The position numbers and the translations under genes were made by a program. Shown here piece by piece: positions 27,574-37,068 of a stretch of 53,648 nucleotides of DNA (position 1 is its first letter; each line of letters opens with the position of its first letter). The notes beneath the pieces are model-generated. The model ran no database searches. It worked only from the letters and a program-made list of their open reading frames with translations, and was not told where the DNA came from. The stretch is from Methanobrevibacter sp. (GTDB taxonomy: Archaea; Methanobacteriota; Methanobacteria; Methanobacteriales; Methanobacteriaceae), in contig NZ_JAFUHT010000071.1 of NCBI RefSeq assembly GCF_017468685.1, positions 1-53,648 on the forward strand, in the 5' to 3' direction.

Positions 27574-28434
27574 ATGCCATCATTTAAAGAAATTGAAAAC
27601 GAAAATAATCCAAAAAATACAATAATTAAATATTTAAAAGAATATCATGAAAAAACCGGAAGAAATGTAATAGTATATAGCTCAAGTTTTCTGACAAAAG
27701 AAAATGAAGAAATTTACATTGATGATTTTGATAAAAACGGATTTATGACTATGATTAAAGATTTAGACAAAACAATTGGACTTGATTTAATATTACATAC
27801 TCCTGGAGGATCTATTGATGCAACCGAATCTATTATTGATTATTTACATGCAGTATTCGGAGACAACATTAGAGCAATTGTACCTCAAATATCAATGTCT
27901 GGAGGAACAATGATAGCATGTTCATGTAAAGAAATAATAATGGGAAAACATTCTAGTTTAGGACCAGTAGATCCACAAATAGGAATATTTTCAGCTCAAA
28001 ATATTATAAAAGAATTTGAATTAGCAAAAAAAGAAATTACCGAACAACCTGAAACAATTCCATTTTGGACAATATTATTAGACAAATATCCAGAAAATAT
28101 GTTGATAGAATGTGAAAACGCCATAAAATGGTCAGAATATATACTTGAAAAATCTTTGAGGTATTCTATGTTTAAAGATGGAAATCAGAAAAAAATTGAT
28201 AAAATTAAATACGATTTAATAAGTGGTTCAACAACAAAAAATCATTCACAGAATTTATCTGCTAAAAAATGTAAAGAAATCGGATTAAAAATTAAATATC
28301 TTGAAGATGATAAAGAACTACAAGATTTAATTTTATCAATTCATCATGCTTGTATCAGCTATTTTATCCATAAAAACAAAGATAAACTTTTTGTTAACCA
28401 AAATGGAGAATATTTAGCTATTAAAACTGAATAA
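27574..28434 (+). CDS. SDH/SppA-type Clp-fold serine protease
   Basis: A member of the ClpP/crotonase-fold serine proteinases (SDH_sah or SppA-like). The motifs are LILHTPGGSIDATESIIDYL (oxyanion region), AIVPQISMSGGTMIACSCKEIIMG with the nucleophile Ser in SMSGG, and HSSLGPVDPQIG. No signal peptide or membrane segment is seen, so it is probably cytoplasmic. The start at ATG 27574 follows GAGATGAT; a longer alternative from 27532 has a poorer binding site and a low-complexity Asn/Lys leader. Length is 286 residues. It stands alone behind a TATA box with an inverted-repeat operator candidate. Confidence 0.82.
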   Translation: MPSFKEIENENNPKNTIIKYLKEYHEKTGRNVIVYSSSFLTKENEEIYIDDFDKNGFMTMIKDLDKTIGLDLILHTPGGSIDATESIIDYLHAVFGDNIRAIVPQISMSGGTMIACSCKEIIMGKHSSLGPVDPQIGIFSAQNIIKEFELAKKEITEQPETIPFWTILLDKYPENMLIECENAIKWSEYILEKSLRYSMFKDGNQKKIDKIKYDLISGSTTKNHSQNLSAKKCKEIGLKIKYLEDDKELQDLILSIHHACISYFIHKNKDKLFVNQNGEYLAIKTE

Positions 28435-28492
28435 TAAAAAAATATTTATATTGAAAATTGATATACTAGATTATATATCACAGGTGATAAAA

Positions 28493-28624
28493 ATGATACC
28501 CTTTGAAAGACATGCACTAAAAATGTTAGAAGAACAAGAGCGAAAAGGTATAAGAAGATCCCAATTCAGACCTGGTTTAATTAATAGAAACCGTAAAGTT
28601 ACTATTGAGTGCGGAAAATTGTAA
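28493..28624 (+). CDS. Small protein of 43 residues, function unknown
   Basis: A short ORF with good expression signals: TATA-like AAATATTTATATT at 28440-28452, ribosome binding site AGGTGAT (28483-28489), ATG at 28493 and a hairpin terminator directly after the stop. The product is basic and hydrophilic: it begins MIPFERHALKMLEEQERKGI and ends in KVTIECGKL. No homolog is recognised. The combination of signals makes it more than a chance ORF. Confidence 0.6.
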   Translation: MIPFERHALKMLEEQERKGIRRSQFRPGLINRNRKVTIECGKL

Positions 28625-28651
28625 TATAGATTAAACTGTTTTAATCTATAT
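28622..28651 (+). terminator. Hairpin terminator after the 43-residue ORF
   Basis: Inverted repeat AATATAGATTAAA / TTTTAATCTATATT with a short loop, starting on the stop codon of the small ORF. Confidence 0.65.
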
Positions 28652-28692
28652 TATTATTCTTCAAACAATAAAAAAAATAATTTAAAAATAAA

Positions 28693-30057
28693 TCATTTAT
28701 TATTAATATAATCGATTACTTTATCTTTTTTAGCAATCGCCAAATCTGAAGCCTTTTGAACTTTTTCTTTCATTAATTCAAAGTCTTCAGGAGTTGTTTC
28801 ACCAACCAATTTTTTAATTTTGGTATATGCTGCTTCTCTAAATAAAGGCACCAACTTCTCATTAGAACCGTCCTCTTTAATTAAAATCGGTTCGGCTGAA
28901 GTGTTTACTTCACCAATTTCAGATATTGCAACATTATATTTGCCGACAGCATTTTTAACATCTTCAGCAATTTCAGGAGGAACTATTAACATTAATGAAT
29001 CTGTTGATACACCTAATGGGTCGATGTTTAATGTTTCAAGCATGTTTAAAACATTTGGAGCAACCATTTTTCGGATGTTTTCCTCATAGAATTCCAATCC
29101 CACACCTGTTGTGTTGGATATTTCATGAGCATCTCCCCTTAATCCTCCATTAGTCACGTCAGTCATTGCGTGAATGTCCTTGACCAGGTCAGCTTCAAAT
29201 AATGCATGTGATGCCTGTACAAAGTTAACGTTCATTGTATCCCATACAACATCAAAAAAACCGTTGTACAAAGCAGTGGTTGTAATTGTTCCTCCTCCTG
29301 AACCTTCAGTCAAAAGGATTACATCACCTTCTGTAGCTCCTTTTCTAGCAGTTGGAGGATATGGTGAAACTCCCACACTTCCAACAGCGGAAACGAATCT
29401 GTCACCTAAAACCATGTCTCCACCGACACGCAATGTGCTTCCAGCAACAATCGGAACATCAACAAGCTCAGATACCGCTGCCACACCCGCAGTGAAATCG
29501 AATATTTTTGCAACATCCCCATCATCAGCCAAGTGGACATCACTTAAAATTGCTACAGGATCTGCTCCCATCACACATACATCCCTAAGTGTTGCACGAG
29601 TTACGTGAAAACCACCTAAAAATGGATATTCACTTAAACGAGAATGTATCCCATCGACAGCTGTTGTAATGTATACCTCATCATTTTTAACCGGTGCCTT
29701 TACCACTCCACCATCGTCCTGTTCTGATGGATTTACAAGTGATGCTGTGTCTGTGGATGCAACAATTTCTGCGATTTTTCTGTGAACAAAAAAGTCACCT
29801 GCTCCACGGGATCCTACTCCCATCTCGCCCATCAGCACATTAGCCTTGTTTACGCTGGCGATTTCCTTTAAAAATTCGTCATCTGAATCCTGCAGTTTTA
29901 GGGTTGTTGAGACTTCATCAATTACTGCCTTTGCCATTTCTACTGAATTGTCTTCAGATATCTTTTTGTATTCTCTTATGCGCACTGCGAGAATTTCTGC
30001 TAAATCATCATATGAGTAATCATCAATTCTTGCTCTTACAAATCCTTCTATATCCAT
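28693..30057 (-). CDS. AIR synthase-related protein (PurM/HypE/SelD superfamily), function unknown
   Basis: The 454-residue protein has an N-terminal helical extension of about 80 residues before a PurM-like ATP-binding domain (GVGSRGAGDFFVHRK, YITTAVDGIHSRL, GGFHVTRATLRDVCVMGADPVAILSDVHLAD) and the PurM C-terminal domain (GDVILLTEGSGGGT, MTDVTNGGLRGDAHEI, GVSTDSLMLIVP). The superfamily makes phosphorylated intermediates using ATP; the substrate here is unknown. It lies 3 bases after hisH in a cfbD-hisH-AIR operon, so a role in cofactor or nucleotide metabolism is possible but not shown. Confidence 0.85.
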   Translation of the reverse strand: MDIEGFVRARIDDYSYDDLAEILAVRIREYKKISEDNSVEMAKAVIDEVSTTLKLQDSDDEFLKEIASVNKANVLMGEMGVGSRGAGDFFVHRKIAEIVASTDTASLVNPSEQDDGGVVKAPVKNDEVYITTAVDGIHSRLSEYPFLGGFHVTRATLRDVCVMGADPVAILSDVHLADDGDVAKIFDFTAGVAAVSELVDVPIVAGSTLRVGGDMVLGDRFVSAVGSVGVSPYPPTARKGATEGDVILLTEGSGGGTITTTALYNGFFDVVWDTMNVNFVQASHALFEADLVKDIHAMTDVTNGGLRGDAHEISNTTGVGLEFYEENIRKMVAPNVLNMLETLNIDPLGVSTDSLMLIVPPEIAEDVKNAVGKYNVAISEIGEVNTSAEPILIKEDGSNEKLVPLFREAAYTKIKKLVGETTPEDFELMKEKVQKASDLAIAKKDKVIDYINNK

Positions 30058-30060
30058 AGT

Positions 30061-30657
30061 TTATATCTCCAAGTTAGTGAAATTTTTTAGGATTTTCAAT
30101 CCTGCTTTACCGCTTTTTTCTGGATGGAACTGTGTTGAAAACAGATTGTTCTGGTTTAAGCTTGCAACAACACGGTTTCCATATTCACAAGTTCCTGCGA
30201 TGATTGATTCATCATCAGGAATTACATGATAAGAATGAACAAAATAAAAATATTCACCATCGATTCCTTCAAGTATTGGTGAATTATTTGTGACTTTCAA
30301 TTTATTCCAGCCCATATGTGGAATTTTAACACCTTCCGGCAATTTTTCAGCATGTCCCTTGAACAAGTCAAGCCCTTTAACGCCAGGGGTTTCCTCACTT
30401 GAACTCATAAGCACCTGCTGGCCAAGACAGATTCCCAAAAATGGCTTATCGTCACTTACATGCTCATAAATTACATCTTTAAATGGTTCAAGGTTTTCCA
30501 TTGCACTTCCGAATGCCCCAACTCCAGGCAATACCAGATAATCGCTGTCTGCAAGTATTTGCTTGTCATCAGTTATCTGATATTCAACACCTATTTTTTT
30601 AAATCCGTTTGATATGCTTTTTAAGTTGCCGCTTTTATAATCAATTATTGTTATCAT
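30061..30657 (-). CDS. hisH: Imidazole glycerol phosphate synthase, glutamine amidotransferase subunit
   Basis: HisH gives ammonia to HisF in histidine synthesis. The 198-residue class I amidotransferase has [26 protein letters not shown], the nucleophile motif [21 protein letters not shown] and the [11 protein letters not shown] catalytic pair. The start is ATG 30657, overlapping the cfbD stop by 4 bases, with GGTGG upstream. No other his gene is nearby. Confidence 0.95.
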   Translation of the reverse strand: MITIIDYKSGNLKSISNGFKKIGVEYQITDDKQILADSDYLVLPGVGAFGSAMENLEPFKDVIYEHVSDDKPFLGICLGQQVLMSSSEETPGVKGLDLFKGHAEKLPEGVKIPHMGWNKLKVTNNSPILEGIDGEYFYFVHSYHVIPDDESIIAGTCEYGNRVVASLNQNNLFSTQFHPEKSGKAGLKILKNFTNLEI

Positions 30658-31739
30658 TCGTTTAACCACCCAATAGCTGCTCTAATCATACCCCCGAAAT
30701 CTGAAAATACAATTTTCTCTGTTCCCAATGTTTTTGAGTGTGCGTCAAGTTCCGCTACAACATGGACATATCCTAAGTTTTTAAGTGGTTCCACAAGACG
30801 TGGCCCATCAGTTACTGCAACGGATTCTACATCAAACTCTTCAATCGGAAATGCATGAGGAACCCCGAATACTACTATCAAGTCCAAATCCTTATCTTTT
30901 AGGTATTCTGCTGCAACATTACCTGTTATCGGATATTCATCAAGCCCTCCAGTAATGTAATCAGGTTCGATGTCCAGTTGCTCTTTAATGTTTACTGCAT
31001 GCTGTCTGATTCTTGGAAGACCAATGTTTTCATCCAAGTTGGCCACAAAAATAGGTCTATTGTCAGGGTTGATTTTTGAATAATCGAAATTGACAATGTC
31101 TGCAAATAAATAAGATGTTTCCTTTTTAACATTTAACACAAAAGCCACTTTTTTGTTTTCTTTTAAAGCATTCACAACAGTCTTTGCAACTGCCTCTTTG
31201 GAGTCTCCAAAGTTCGGCTTGATGTATTTTCCCTGAGCCATACCTCTTGTCTTTTCAACTTCTGTTGCCTTTTCAAGCATTTCAATTTGCCTTTCTGATT
31301 CTTCGAGAGGTATCACACCTGCTTCAACTGCAGCATCCAATGCCATTATAGCCCCAACTGTGTTGTCTCCTTCACCAGAGCCTCCATGGGATTCTACCGG
31401 TATAACTGTGCATGGAAGACCTGCAGTTTCAATAGCATCCTTTAAATCCTCTCCAATAATCATGCTGGCACAGGTACCTGCAATTCCCATCAGTTCAGGT
31501 TCAAATTCCTCATAAGCTTCAGTCAAAGTTTCAACCAGCTTTTCACCGGCACCTAATATAAAATCGTTTTCAGACATTCCTGTAGTTACAACACGAACTC
31601 CATCACCCTCCAAAAGTCTGGCTGTTCTAAAACAGCACCCTGTAGGGCCATGCATAATGATTACATCAACGTTCATGTCTCTTAAAGTGTAAAGAGTCGC
31701 AGCAATCGGACTTGGTCTTGGATGTATAATTTTTATCAA
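30654..31739 (-). CDS. cfbD: Ni-sirohydrochlorin a,c-diamide reductive cyclase, catalytic subunit
   Basis: CfbD, with the NifH-like CfbC, performs the six-electron reduction and ring closure in coenzyme F430 synthesis, the cofactor of methyl-coenzyme M reductase. The 361-residue NifD-like protein has [34 protein letters not shown] with the cluster cysteine region, [25 protein letters not shown] and [14 protein letters not shown]. CfbC is not in the window. First gene of the cfbD-hisH-AIR operon. Confidence 0.93.
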   Translation of the reverse strand: MIKIIHPRPSPIAATLYTLRDMNVDVIIMHGPTGCCFRTARLLEGDGVRVVTTGMSENDFILGAGEKLVETLTEAYEEFEPELMGIAGTCASMIIGEDLKDAIETAGLPCTVIPVESHGGSGEGDNTVGAIMALDAAVEAGVIPLEESERQIEMLEKATEVEKTRGMAQGKYIKPNFGDSKEAVAKTVVNALKENKKVAFVLNVKKETSYLFADIVNFDYSKINPDNRPIFVANLDENIGLPRIRQHAVNIKEQLDIEPDYITGGLDEYPITGNVAAEYLKDKDLDLIVVFGVPHAFPIEEFDVESVAVTDGPRLVEPLKNLGYVHVVAELDAHSKTLGTEKIVFSDFGGMIRAAIGWLNE

Positions 31740-31806
31740 CTCACAATTTTTAATGAATAAATATTTAAAATTATTAGTTAATATAATTATTTAAGGAGAT
31801 TGCATC

Positions 31807-32205
31807 ATGAAACTTGACAAAGAAATACTTGAAGAAAAAATTCGTGACTACAGAATATTCAAAAGTTGCTCCGAATCAACATTGATGGGACTTTGTGAAA
31901 CTGCAGAATATCCCATTTCACAGTCAGACATGTGCAAGTTGGCTTGCGGATTTGCAGGTGGAATGGGTGGAACATTTGATGAGGGAACCTGTGGAGCTGT
32001 TACCGGTGCATTGATAGCTAACGGACTGTTAAATAACGATCCAAGTGAAATTAAAGCCAATGCAAAAGAGATTTTTAATGCATTTAAAGAGGAATACGGA
32101 ACTGTCCGCTGTGATATAATCAGTAAAAATGGAGAAGACAAGTCTCCCTGTGTTGACTGTTGCGTATTTATTGCAAATAAAGTTGCTGATATTTTAGACA
32201 AATGA
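31807..32205 (+). CDS. C_GCAxxG_C_C family redox protein
   Basis: The 132-residue protein has the family cysteine pattern: SCSESTLMGLC, MCKLACGFAGGMGG, GTCGAVTGALIANGL and CVDCCVF. These small proteins are thought to bind a redox cofactor or metal; function is unproven. It is divergent from cfbD, with AAGGAGATTG before the ATG, and overlaps the GNAT gene by 4 bases. Confidence 0.88.
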   Translation: MKLDKEILEEKIRDYRIFKSCSESTLMGLCETAEYPISQSDMCKLACGFAGGMGGTFDEGTCGAVTGALIANGLLNNDPSEIKANAKEIFNAFKEEYGTVRCDIISKNGEDKSPCVDCCVFIANKVADILDK

Positions 32206-32681
32206 TTAACATGAATTTTAGGTATGCAACAGAAAATGACTTAACATTGATTTTGGATTTCATCAGGCAATTAGCAGTATATGAAAAAATGCTTGATGAA
32301 GTTGTCGCAACTGAAGAGCTGCTGAAGGAGTGGATTTTTGATAAAAAAATAGCTGAAGTCATATTTGCCCTTGAAGATGAAAATGAAGTTGGATTTGCAC
32401 TCTTTTTCCATAACTATTCAACATTTCTTGGAAAGGCAGGTATCCATCTGGAAGATTTATATGTTAAGCCTGAATACCGTGGCAAAGGCTATGGAAAAGG
32501 CCTAATTAAAAAATTAGCTTCGATTGCAGTTGAAAGAAACTGTGGCAGATTGGAATGGTCCTGCCTTGACTGGAACAAACCGAGTATAGACTTTTATTTA
32601 TCCCTTGGTGCTGAAGCTATGGACGAATGGTTAGGATTTAGAATAAGTGGAGCTACTCTAGACAAATTAGGCAAAGAATAA
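32202..32681 (+). CDS. GNAT family N-acetyltransferase
   Basis: The 159-residue acetyltransferase has the acetyl-CoA loop LYVKPEYRGKGYGKGLIKKL and the C-terminal WNKPSIDFYLSLGAEAMDEW typical of diamine/SSAT-like GNATs. The substrate is unknown. The start ATGATTAACATG overlaps the previous stop; the second ATG at 32211 is an alternative. Confidence 0.9.
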   Translation: MINMNFRYATENDLTLILDFIRQLAVYEKMLDEVVATEELLKEWIFDKKIAEVIFALEDENEVGFALFFHNYSTFLGKAGIHLEDLYVKPEYRGKGYGKGLIKKLASIAVERNCGRLEWSCLDWNKPSIDFYLSLGAEAMDEWLGFRISGATLDKLGKE

Positions 32682-32693
32682 TTTAAGATAAGA

Positions 32694-33590
32694 ATGGATA
32701 AAAAAGAAATTTTTTATGAAGACAAAAAGAACTGCAACAGTTCATTTACTCACATAAGCTCCGGAATTATCAGTTCGGAATTTGCCGAGATAGATGATCT
32801 CTAGGTGCAGCAGATGTTTTAAGCATTAAAAATGCACAAAAGCACAATAAAATCCTGCTGCTACTGTCAGTTATCGGAACCATAATCACAATGGCATTTC
32901 TTCTTTATGATGAAGCAGAACTTCATGGATTGATTCTTGCCTGCATCATAATGATTATTTTTTTATTTTTTACTCAAAAAATTGCAGATAGACTTGATTG
33001 TCACAGAAAATATATCGAATATAGAGTACTGGCCGAGACACTTCGTTTGCAATTTTTCCTATCAACTACTGGCATTAAAAGACAGGTCAGCGAACTTTTA
33101 CCATGGTTTATTAAAAAGACCCTTCCATGGATTGAAGAAATACTTTTAACATTACTTATAGTGAATTCAAAAAAGGAGCCTATTTTAGACTGCTGGATTA
33201 AAAACCAAAGAATAACATGAAGGTGCACTCCTAAAAGCTCAAAACAGGAAAATAAGAGATGAAAGAACTACAAAAATTGTGATAGTCATAACAATAATCG
33301 CCTATATTGTCACATTGTTATTTGAAATATTTATCTACAGCACATCGTCCCAAAGCATCGATGCCAATGTGATTCGTACAATCTTAAAAATAGTTGTTGG
33401 AACCATGTCTGCAATCACATTGTTTACAAGCAGCTATTACGGAAAAATGTCATTGTCAAATACAATTGAGGATCACAAAAGAATGATTGCATTATACACA
33501 AAGGCTGAAGAAAACATTTTAGAAAATGGGGAAAGTGAAGAGTTAATCCCCACACTAGCTCGTGAATTTCTAATTGAAAACAGTACATAG
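32694..33590 (+). pseudogene. Frameshifted 2TM SLATT-like protein gene (remnant)
   Basis: Three pieces in different frames line up as one protein. Piece one runs from ATG 32694 to a stop at 32802. Reading resumes in another frame at CTAGGTGCAGCAGAT (32801), consistent with a duplicated CT in GATCTCTAGG. Piece two runs to the TGA at 33218-33220, and piece three resumes in the third frame at CATGAAGGTGCA (33216) and ends at 33590. The joined product has a helix pair, then RKYIEYRVLAETLRLQFFLSTTG, a second pair of membrane helices and a C-terminal helix: the layout of SLATT domains, membrane effectors tied to nucleotide-signalling defence. The SLATT call is by pattern only; the two frameshifts are plain in the sequence. 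Confidence 0.75.
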
Positions 33591-33605
33591 TATTCTTATC
33601 AAACT

Positions 33606-33630
33606 AAAAACAAACCTGAACTTGTTTTTT
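33606..33630. terminator. Hairpin/oligo-T region between the pseudogene and the MATE gene
   Basis: Imperfect inverted repeat AAAACAAACCTGAACTTGTTTT followed by further T, between convergent units. Confidence 0.4.
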
Positions 33631-34990
33631 AATTTAAAGTATTTTTCAATTTTCTAATTGTGTATCTGGCATATGTGAAGTTCAATATAGATGCCAATAT
33701 ACGACCAACAGCCAAACCCGCCCAAATACCTATTAAACCCCAATTTAAAATAATACCAAACAGATAAGTGCAGCTTACAGTAAATATTACTTCTCTTATA
33801 ATTGTCCAGCAAAGACTTGTTGTTCCACGTCCGATTCCCTGATAGAAAAAGTTTGACGGCATTCCGATACCAACCAGCAATAAACCGAATGAAGCAATTC
33901 TCAAGAAACTAGTAATCTCAGGAATCAGTGGAGCAGTTTGTGGAGTGTATGCAAATATCAATGACAATTGCGGTGCAAATATTACCAAAATAAGCATTAT
34001 AGCCAATGCAATTGCAGATGCAAATTTAGTTCCGTAAGTATGTGTCCTTTTAAGATAATCCCAGTTTTTAGCACCGAATGCACTTCCACTTACTGCCGCA
34101 ACGGCACTACCGATAGCTGATAAAGGCATAATACCAAAGAGATATAACCTTTGACCTGAAGTGAATGCAGCAATACCATATTCACCACCAATTGATGAAA
34201 TAAATATCAAATACAAACTCATTGCAATTGACATCATGAGCATATCCAGTGAAGAGGGAATACCAACTTTTAAAATGTCTTTAGCAATATCTGATTCAAA
34301 TTTAAAGTTTTTAAATGACACCTCAACATAAGTGTCTCTTTTAATTAAAATCCAGTACATTATAACTACTGCTGATCCAACAGAACTTACAATTGTTGCA
34401 AGGGAAGCTCCAGCAGAACCTAAATTCAAAATATAAATAAACAACGGATCCAATATAAAGTTGAGCACAACTGAAACAATCATTGCATACATAGCTCTTT
34501 TCATATCACCTTCGCCACGAAGAACACCACTTCCTCCGTTAGCAAAAATAAAGGCAAACAAACCTAAAAACAATGGAGTACCATATTTGATTCCTTCAGT
34601 CAATGACTGACCGCTTGCACCATATGTCCTAAGCAAAGGCTCCTGAATTATGAGTAAAAGTACAGTTAATATTATTGATGCTATTAAAAATATCAAAAGA
34701 GAGTGTGCTGCTGACTTGCTGGCATTTTCATGGTTTTTTGCTCCAACGGCACGTGCAATACTGCTTGTTGCACCATTTCCAAGCCCTACACTTACACCAT
34801 TTAAAATCATGAATATCGGTGTTACAAAACCTATTCCTGCAATAGCTGCCTGACCCAATCCTGCAACCCATATTCCATCAACAATATTATAGGATGCTGT
34901 TAGAAGCATTGATATCATTATTGGAATTGCAAGCTTTCGAACGGCTATTTCAGGCTCTCCCCTCATCAATTCAACATTTTTATTAGCCAT
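33629..34990 (-). CDS. MATE family efflux transporter
   Basis: The product of about 453 residues has twelve hydrophobic helices and MATE landmarks: LRGEPEIAVRKLAIPIMISMLL-type N-terminus, NIVDGIWVAGLGQAAIAGIGF, LGNGATSSIARAVGAKN, LRGEGDMKRAMYAMI and AFGAKNWDYLKR in the second half. It probably exports drugs or metabolites using Na+ or H+. The start is ATG 34990, because GGGAG of the binding site lies over the earlier in-frame ATG at 35005. The 180 bases upstream hold no gene. Confidence 0.92.
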   Translation of the reverse strand: MANKNVELMRGEPEIAVRKLAIPIMISMLLTASYNIVDGIWVAGLGQAAIAGIGFVTPIFMILNGVSVGLGNGATSSIARAVGAKNHENASKSAAHSLLIFLIASIILTVLLLIIQEPLLRTYGASGQSLTEGIKYGTPLFLGLFAFIFANGGSGVLRGEGDMKRAMYAMIVSVVLNFILDPLFIYILNLGSAGASLATIVSSVGSAVVIMYWILIKRDTYVEVSFKNFKFESDIAKDILKVGIPSSLDMLMMSIAMSLYLIFISSIGGEYGIAAFTSGQRLYLFGIMPLSAIGSAVAAVSGSAFGAKNWDYLKRTHTYGTKFASAIALAIMLILVIFAPQLSLIFAYTPQTAPLIPEITSFLRIASFGLLLVGIGMPSNFFYQGIGRGTTSLCWTIIREVIFTVSCTYLFGIILNWGLIGIWAGLAVGRILASILNFTYARYTIRKLKNTLN

Positions 34991-35170
34991 CTTAATATCT
35001 CCCATTAACTATCTGATTTTCATAGAATATTAATTTAGCTAATAATTGAAAAAACGATTGATTAAAATGAAATATTTGATTAAAAATAGAATATATTTTA
35101 AAGTAATTTGCATTATAATTAATGAATATAAAAAGTTTGAATTATTTAAAAGTGAGATATGTATTCAATG

Positions 35171-35719
35171 CTAAAAATCCAATTGTTCGGCAATGCACAT
35201 CTTGCAGACTGCATTTGGAGATTCAAGATTTGCATCCTTAACCGGACAGAAAAATTTCCCGTCATGTTCTTCAACATAAAGTGACCCTGGAAACGGAGTA
35301 CCCACTGGATGAATAGGCTCATGCAAAATAAAAGTAGTGTAAATGGAAATTATCCCATAAATCAAAGGGAATTTGGTTTTAGAAGTTACAGATTCATTGA
35401 TATGGTATGATTTCAAAGTTGCAATCGCATCTATGAACTCTTCCTTGTCAATATCATGGTCATAAGTGTTATGATTACTGTGAACATCCTTTAAACGTCC
35501 CAAGAAGTACTTGACATAGACTTCATGGCTTTTATGCTTATAGTTTTCCTGAACATATTTGCTTTCTTCAATCATCTCAGCATTAACAGCCATCAAATCA
35601 AATACCGAAACTGTTCCGGAATACTGCCTTAAAATGTCTAAAACAGATTCTGTTGAAATACTTTCCTCATTTGAAACAACATTGGAAAAATCATCATACA
35701 TCTGCAATGAATCATTCAT
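35171..35719 (-). CDS. DUF2115 (UPF0305) family protein
   Basis: Methanogen-specific protein of about 182 residues, function unknown. The C-terminal signature EPIHPVGTPFPGSLYVEEHDGK, then FFCPVKDANLESPNAVCKMC, contains three Cys that could bind a metal or cluster. The N-terminal part is helical with no membrane segment. ATG 35719 is chosen; a TTG 18 bases earlier is a weaker option. It follows the permease gene on the same strand. Confidence 0.82.
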   Translation of the reverse strand: MNDSLQMYDDFSNVVSNEESISTESVLDILRQYSGTVSVFDLMAVNAEMIEESKYVQENYKHKSHEVYVKYFLGRLKDVHSNHNTYDHDIDKEEFIDAIATLKSYHINESVTSKTKFPLIYGIISIYTTFILHEPIHPVGTPFPGSLYVEEHDGKFFCPVKDANLESPNAVCKMCIAEQLDF

Positions 35720-35755
35720 ACAAGTAAATTTGAACAAATAAATATAAAATATTTT

Positions 35756-36751
35756 CTAATTAATCAAAATATTAGCAATTAAAAGAACAATTAGCAGAAT
35801 AATATTCAATACGGAAAATATTGCCAAATATCTGATTTTTAAATCTCTAAATTCACGCGCAAAAATTTTATATGATATCAGATTGGCCATGGAAGCAATA
35901 AGTGTACCAAAACCGCCAATATTGATTCCAACAATTATTGCTTCATAATTACTGCTGAATCCACTTAAAAGCATTGCGGCCGGAACATTAGATATTACTT
36001 GTGATGACAAAACTCCCCACAACACCTCATTTCCCAAAATCCATTTGCTAAAAAGTGCATTGAAAAATGGAATGTTTTCAAGATTTCCAATCAGTATAAA
36101 AAGAGCAATGAATGTCAAAAGCAAGAAGTAATCAACACCCATTAAAACCCTTTTAATGAAATTTTCCGTTTTAAATTCTATTTTATTGAATTTAGGCAAA
36201 ATAATTTTCTCATTTGGAACAAATAACAATATTACGATTAGAAATACTAATGATACTAAAATATATGGAAATAGAATCATGAAAAATGATTCAAACGGAA
36301 TATGAGATACGGTATACATTACAATATTGTGAGGAGCACCAATTGGAAGCACCATACATCCGACATTAGCAGCAATAGTCTGTAAAGATACTGTAATTAT
36401 AGCTAAATCCAATCTATTGACCTTTTTTAAGGCCAATATTGAAAATGGAACAAAAATGATTAGAGAAACATCATTGGTAATGAATATCGAGCTAAAAAAA
36501 CAAGTGAAAACCAATACAAAAACAAGTCCTCGAGCACTGGCAATTTTAGTTAATAATTTGCGAACAAGAACCTCAAAAATAGCTAAATTCTTTAAAATCT
36601 CCACAACAATCATTATTACCAAAAGCAAAATAATTGTATCCCAATTGATGTAATCGATGCTTGGTTTTGCAAAAAAACAAGAGATAACAGCTAAAATTAA
36701 AGAAATGGAAAAAACTGTTTCATTTTTAAAAAAATCAATTATTTTAACCAT
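35756..36751 (-). CDS. ArsB/NhaD/SLC13-type permease
   Basis: A 331-residue integral membrane protein with about nine or ten helices and the ion-transporter superfamily motifs VFTCFFSSIFITNDVSLII, GCMVLPIGAPHNIVMY and a second-half SQVISNVPAAMLLSGFS, the paired inverted repeats with NDV and NVPA re-entrant loops. The substrate could be an anion or Na+/H+ exchange; it is shorter than typical ArsB. It begins 2 bases after the TIGR04076 gene. Confidence 0.83.
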   Translation of the reverse strand: MVKIIDFFKNETVFSISLILAVISCFFAKPSIDYINWDTIILLLVIMIVVEILKNLAIFEVLVRKLLTKIASARGLVFVLVFTCFFSSIFITNDVSLIIFVPFSILALKKVNRLDLAIITVSLQTIAANVGCMVLPIGAPHNIVMYTVSHIPFESFFMILFPYILVSLVFLIVILLFVPNEKIILPKFNKIEFKTENFIKRVLMGVDYFLLLTFIALFILIGNLENIPFFNALFSKWILGNEVLWGVLSSQVISNVPAAMLLSGFSSNYEAIIVGINIGGFGTLIASMANLISYKIFAREFRDLKIRYLAIFSVLNIILLIVLLIANILIN

Positions 36752-36753
36752 AA

Positions 36754-37068
36754 CTAATCAGCATCTTCATCCATTGTTTCTAAAAGAAAACTGACAGGTC
36801 GAAAACCGTCATTACATGATATCATTGCAGATTTTTTATTCTTCATCCATCCGTCATAAAAATCACTGGCACCATTGGCCAATCCCAATACGAATGGAGA
36901 TAAACTTTCCCATGCACTGTCACAGAAGTTATCGGGTTTAGCCCAGCCGTTGGCAATGAAAACCTGACCCTCTTCCACATCACATTCATGTTCAAGAGGA
37001 TTTTCATACTCCTGGATTAAATCATCGTGTCTGACCTTTCTCATGACAGTAATCTTAACTTTTTTCAT
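36754..37068 (-). CDS. TIGR04076 family protein
   Basis: A 104-residue protein with the family pattern: VKITVMRKVRHDDLIQEYEN, C and EEGQVFIANG, FCDSAWESLSPFVLGLANGA and CNDGFRPVSFLLETMD. Function unknown; conserved Cys suggest redox or metal binding. It overlaps the SAP protein gene by 4 bases. Confidence 0.85.
   Translation of the reverse strand: MKKVKITVMRKVRHDDLIQEYENPLEHECDVEEGQVFIANGWAKPDNFCDSAWESLSPFVLGLANGASDFYDGWMKNKKSAMISCNDGFRPVSFLLETMDEDAD

Noticed and set aside
28693-30057. Calling the PurM-like gene methanogenesis marker 2 or HypE
   Set aside because: It is much longer than those families and lacks the HypE C-terminal Cys, so only the superfamily is named.
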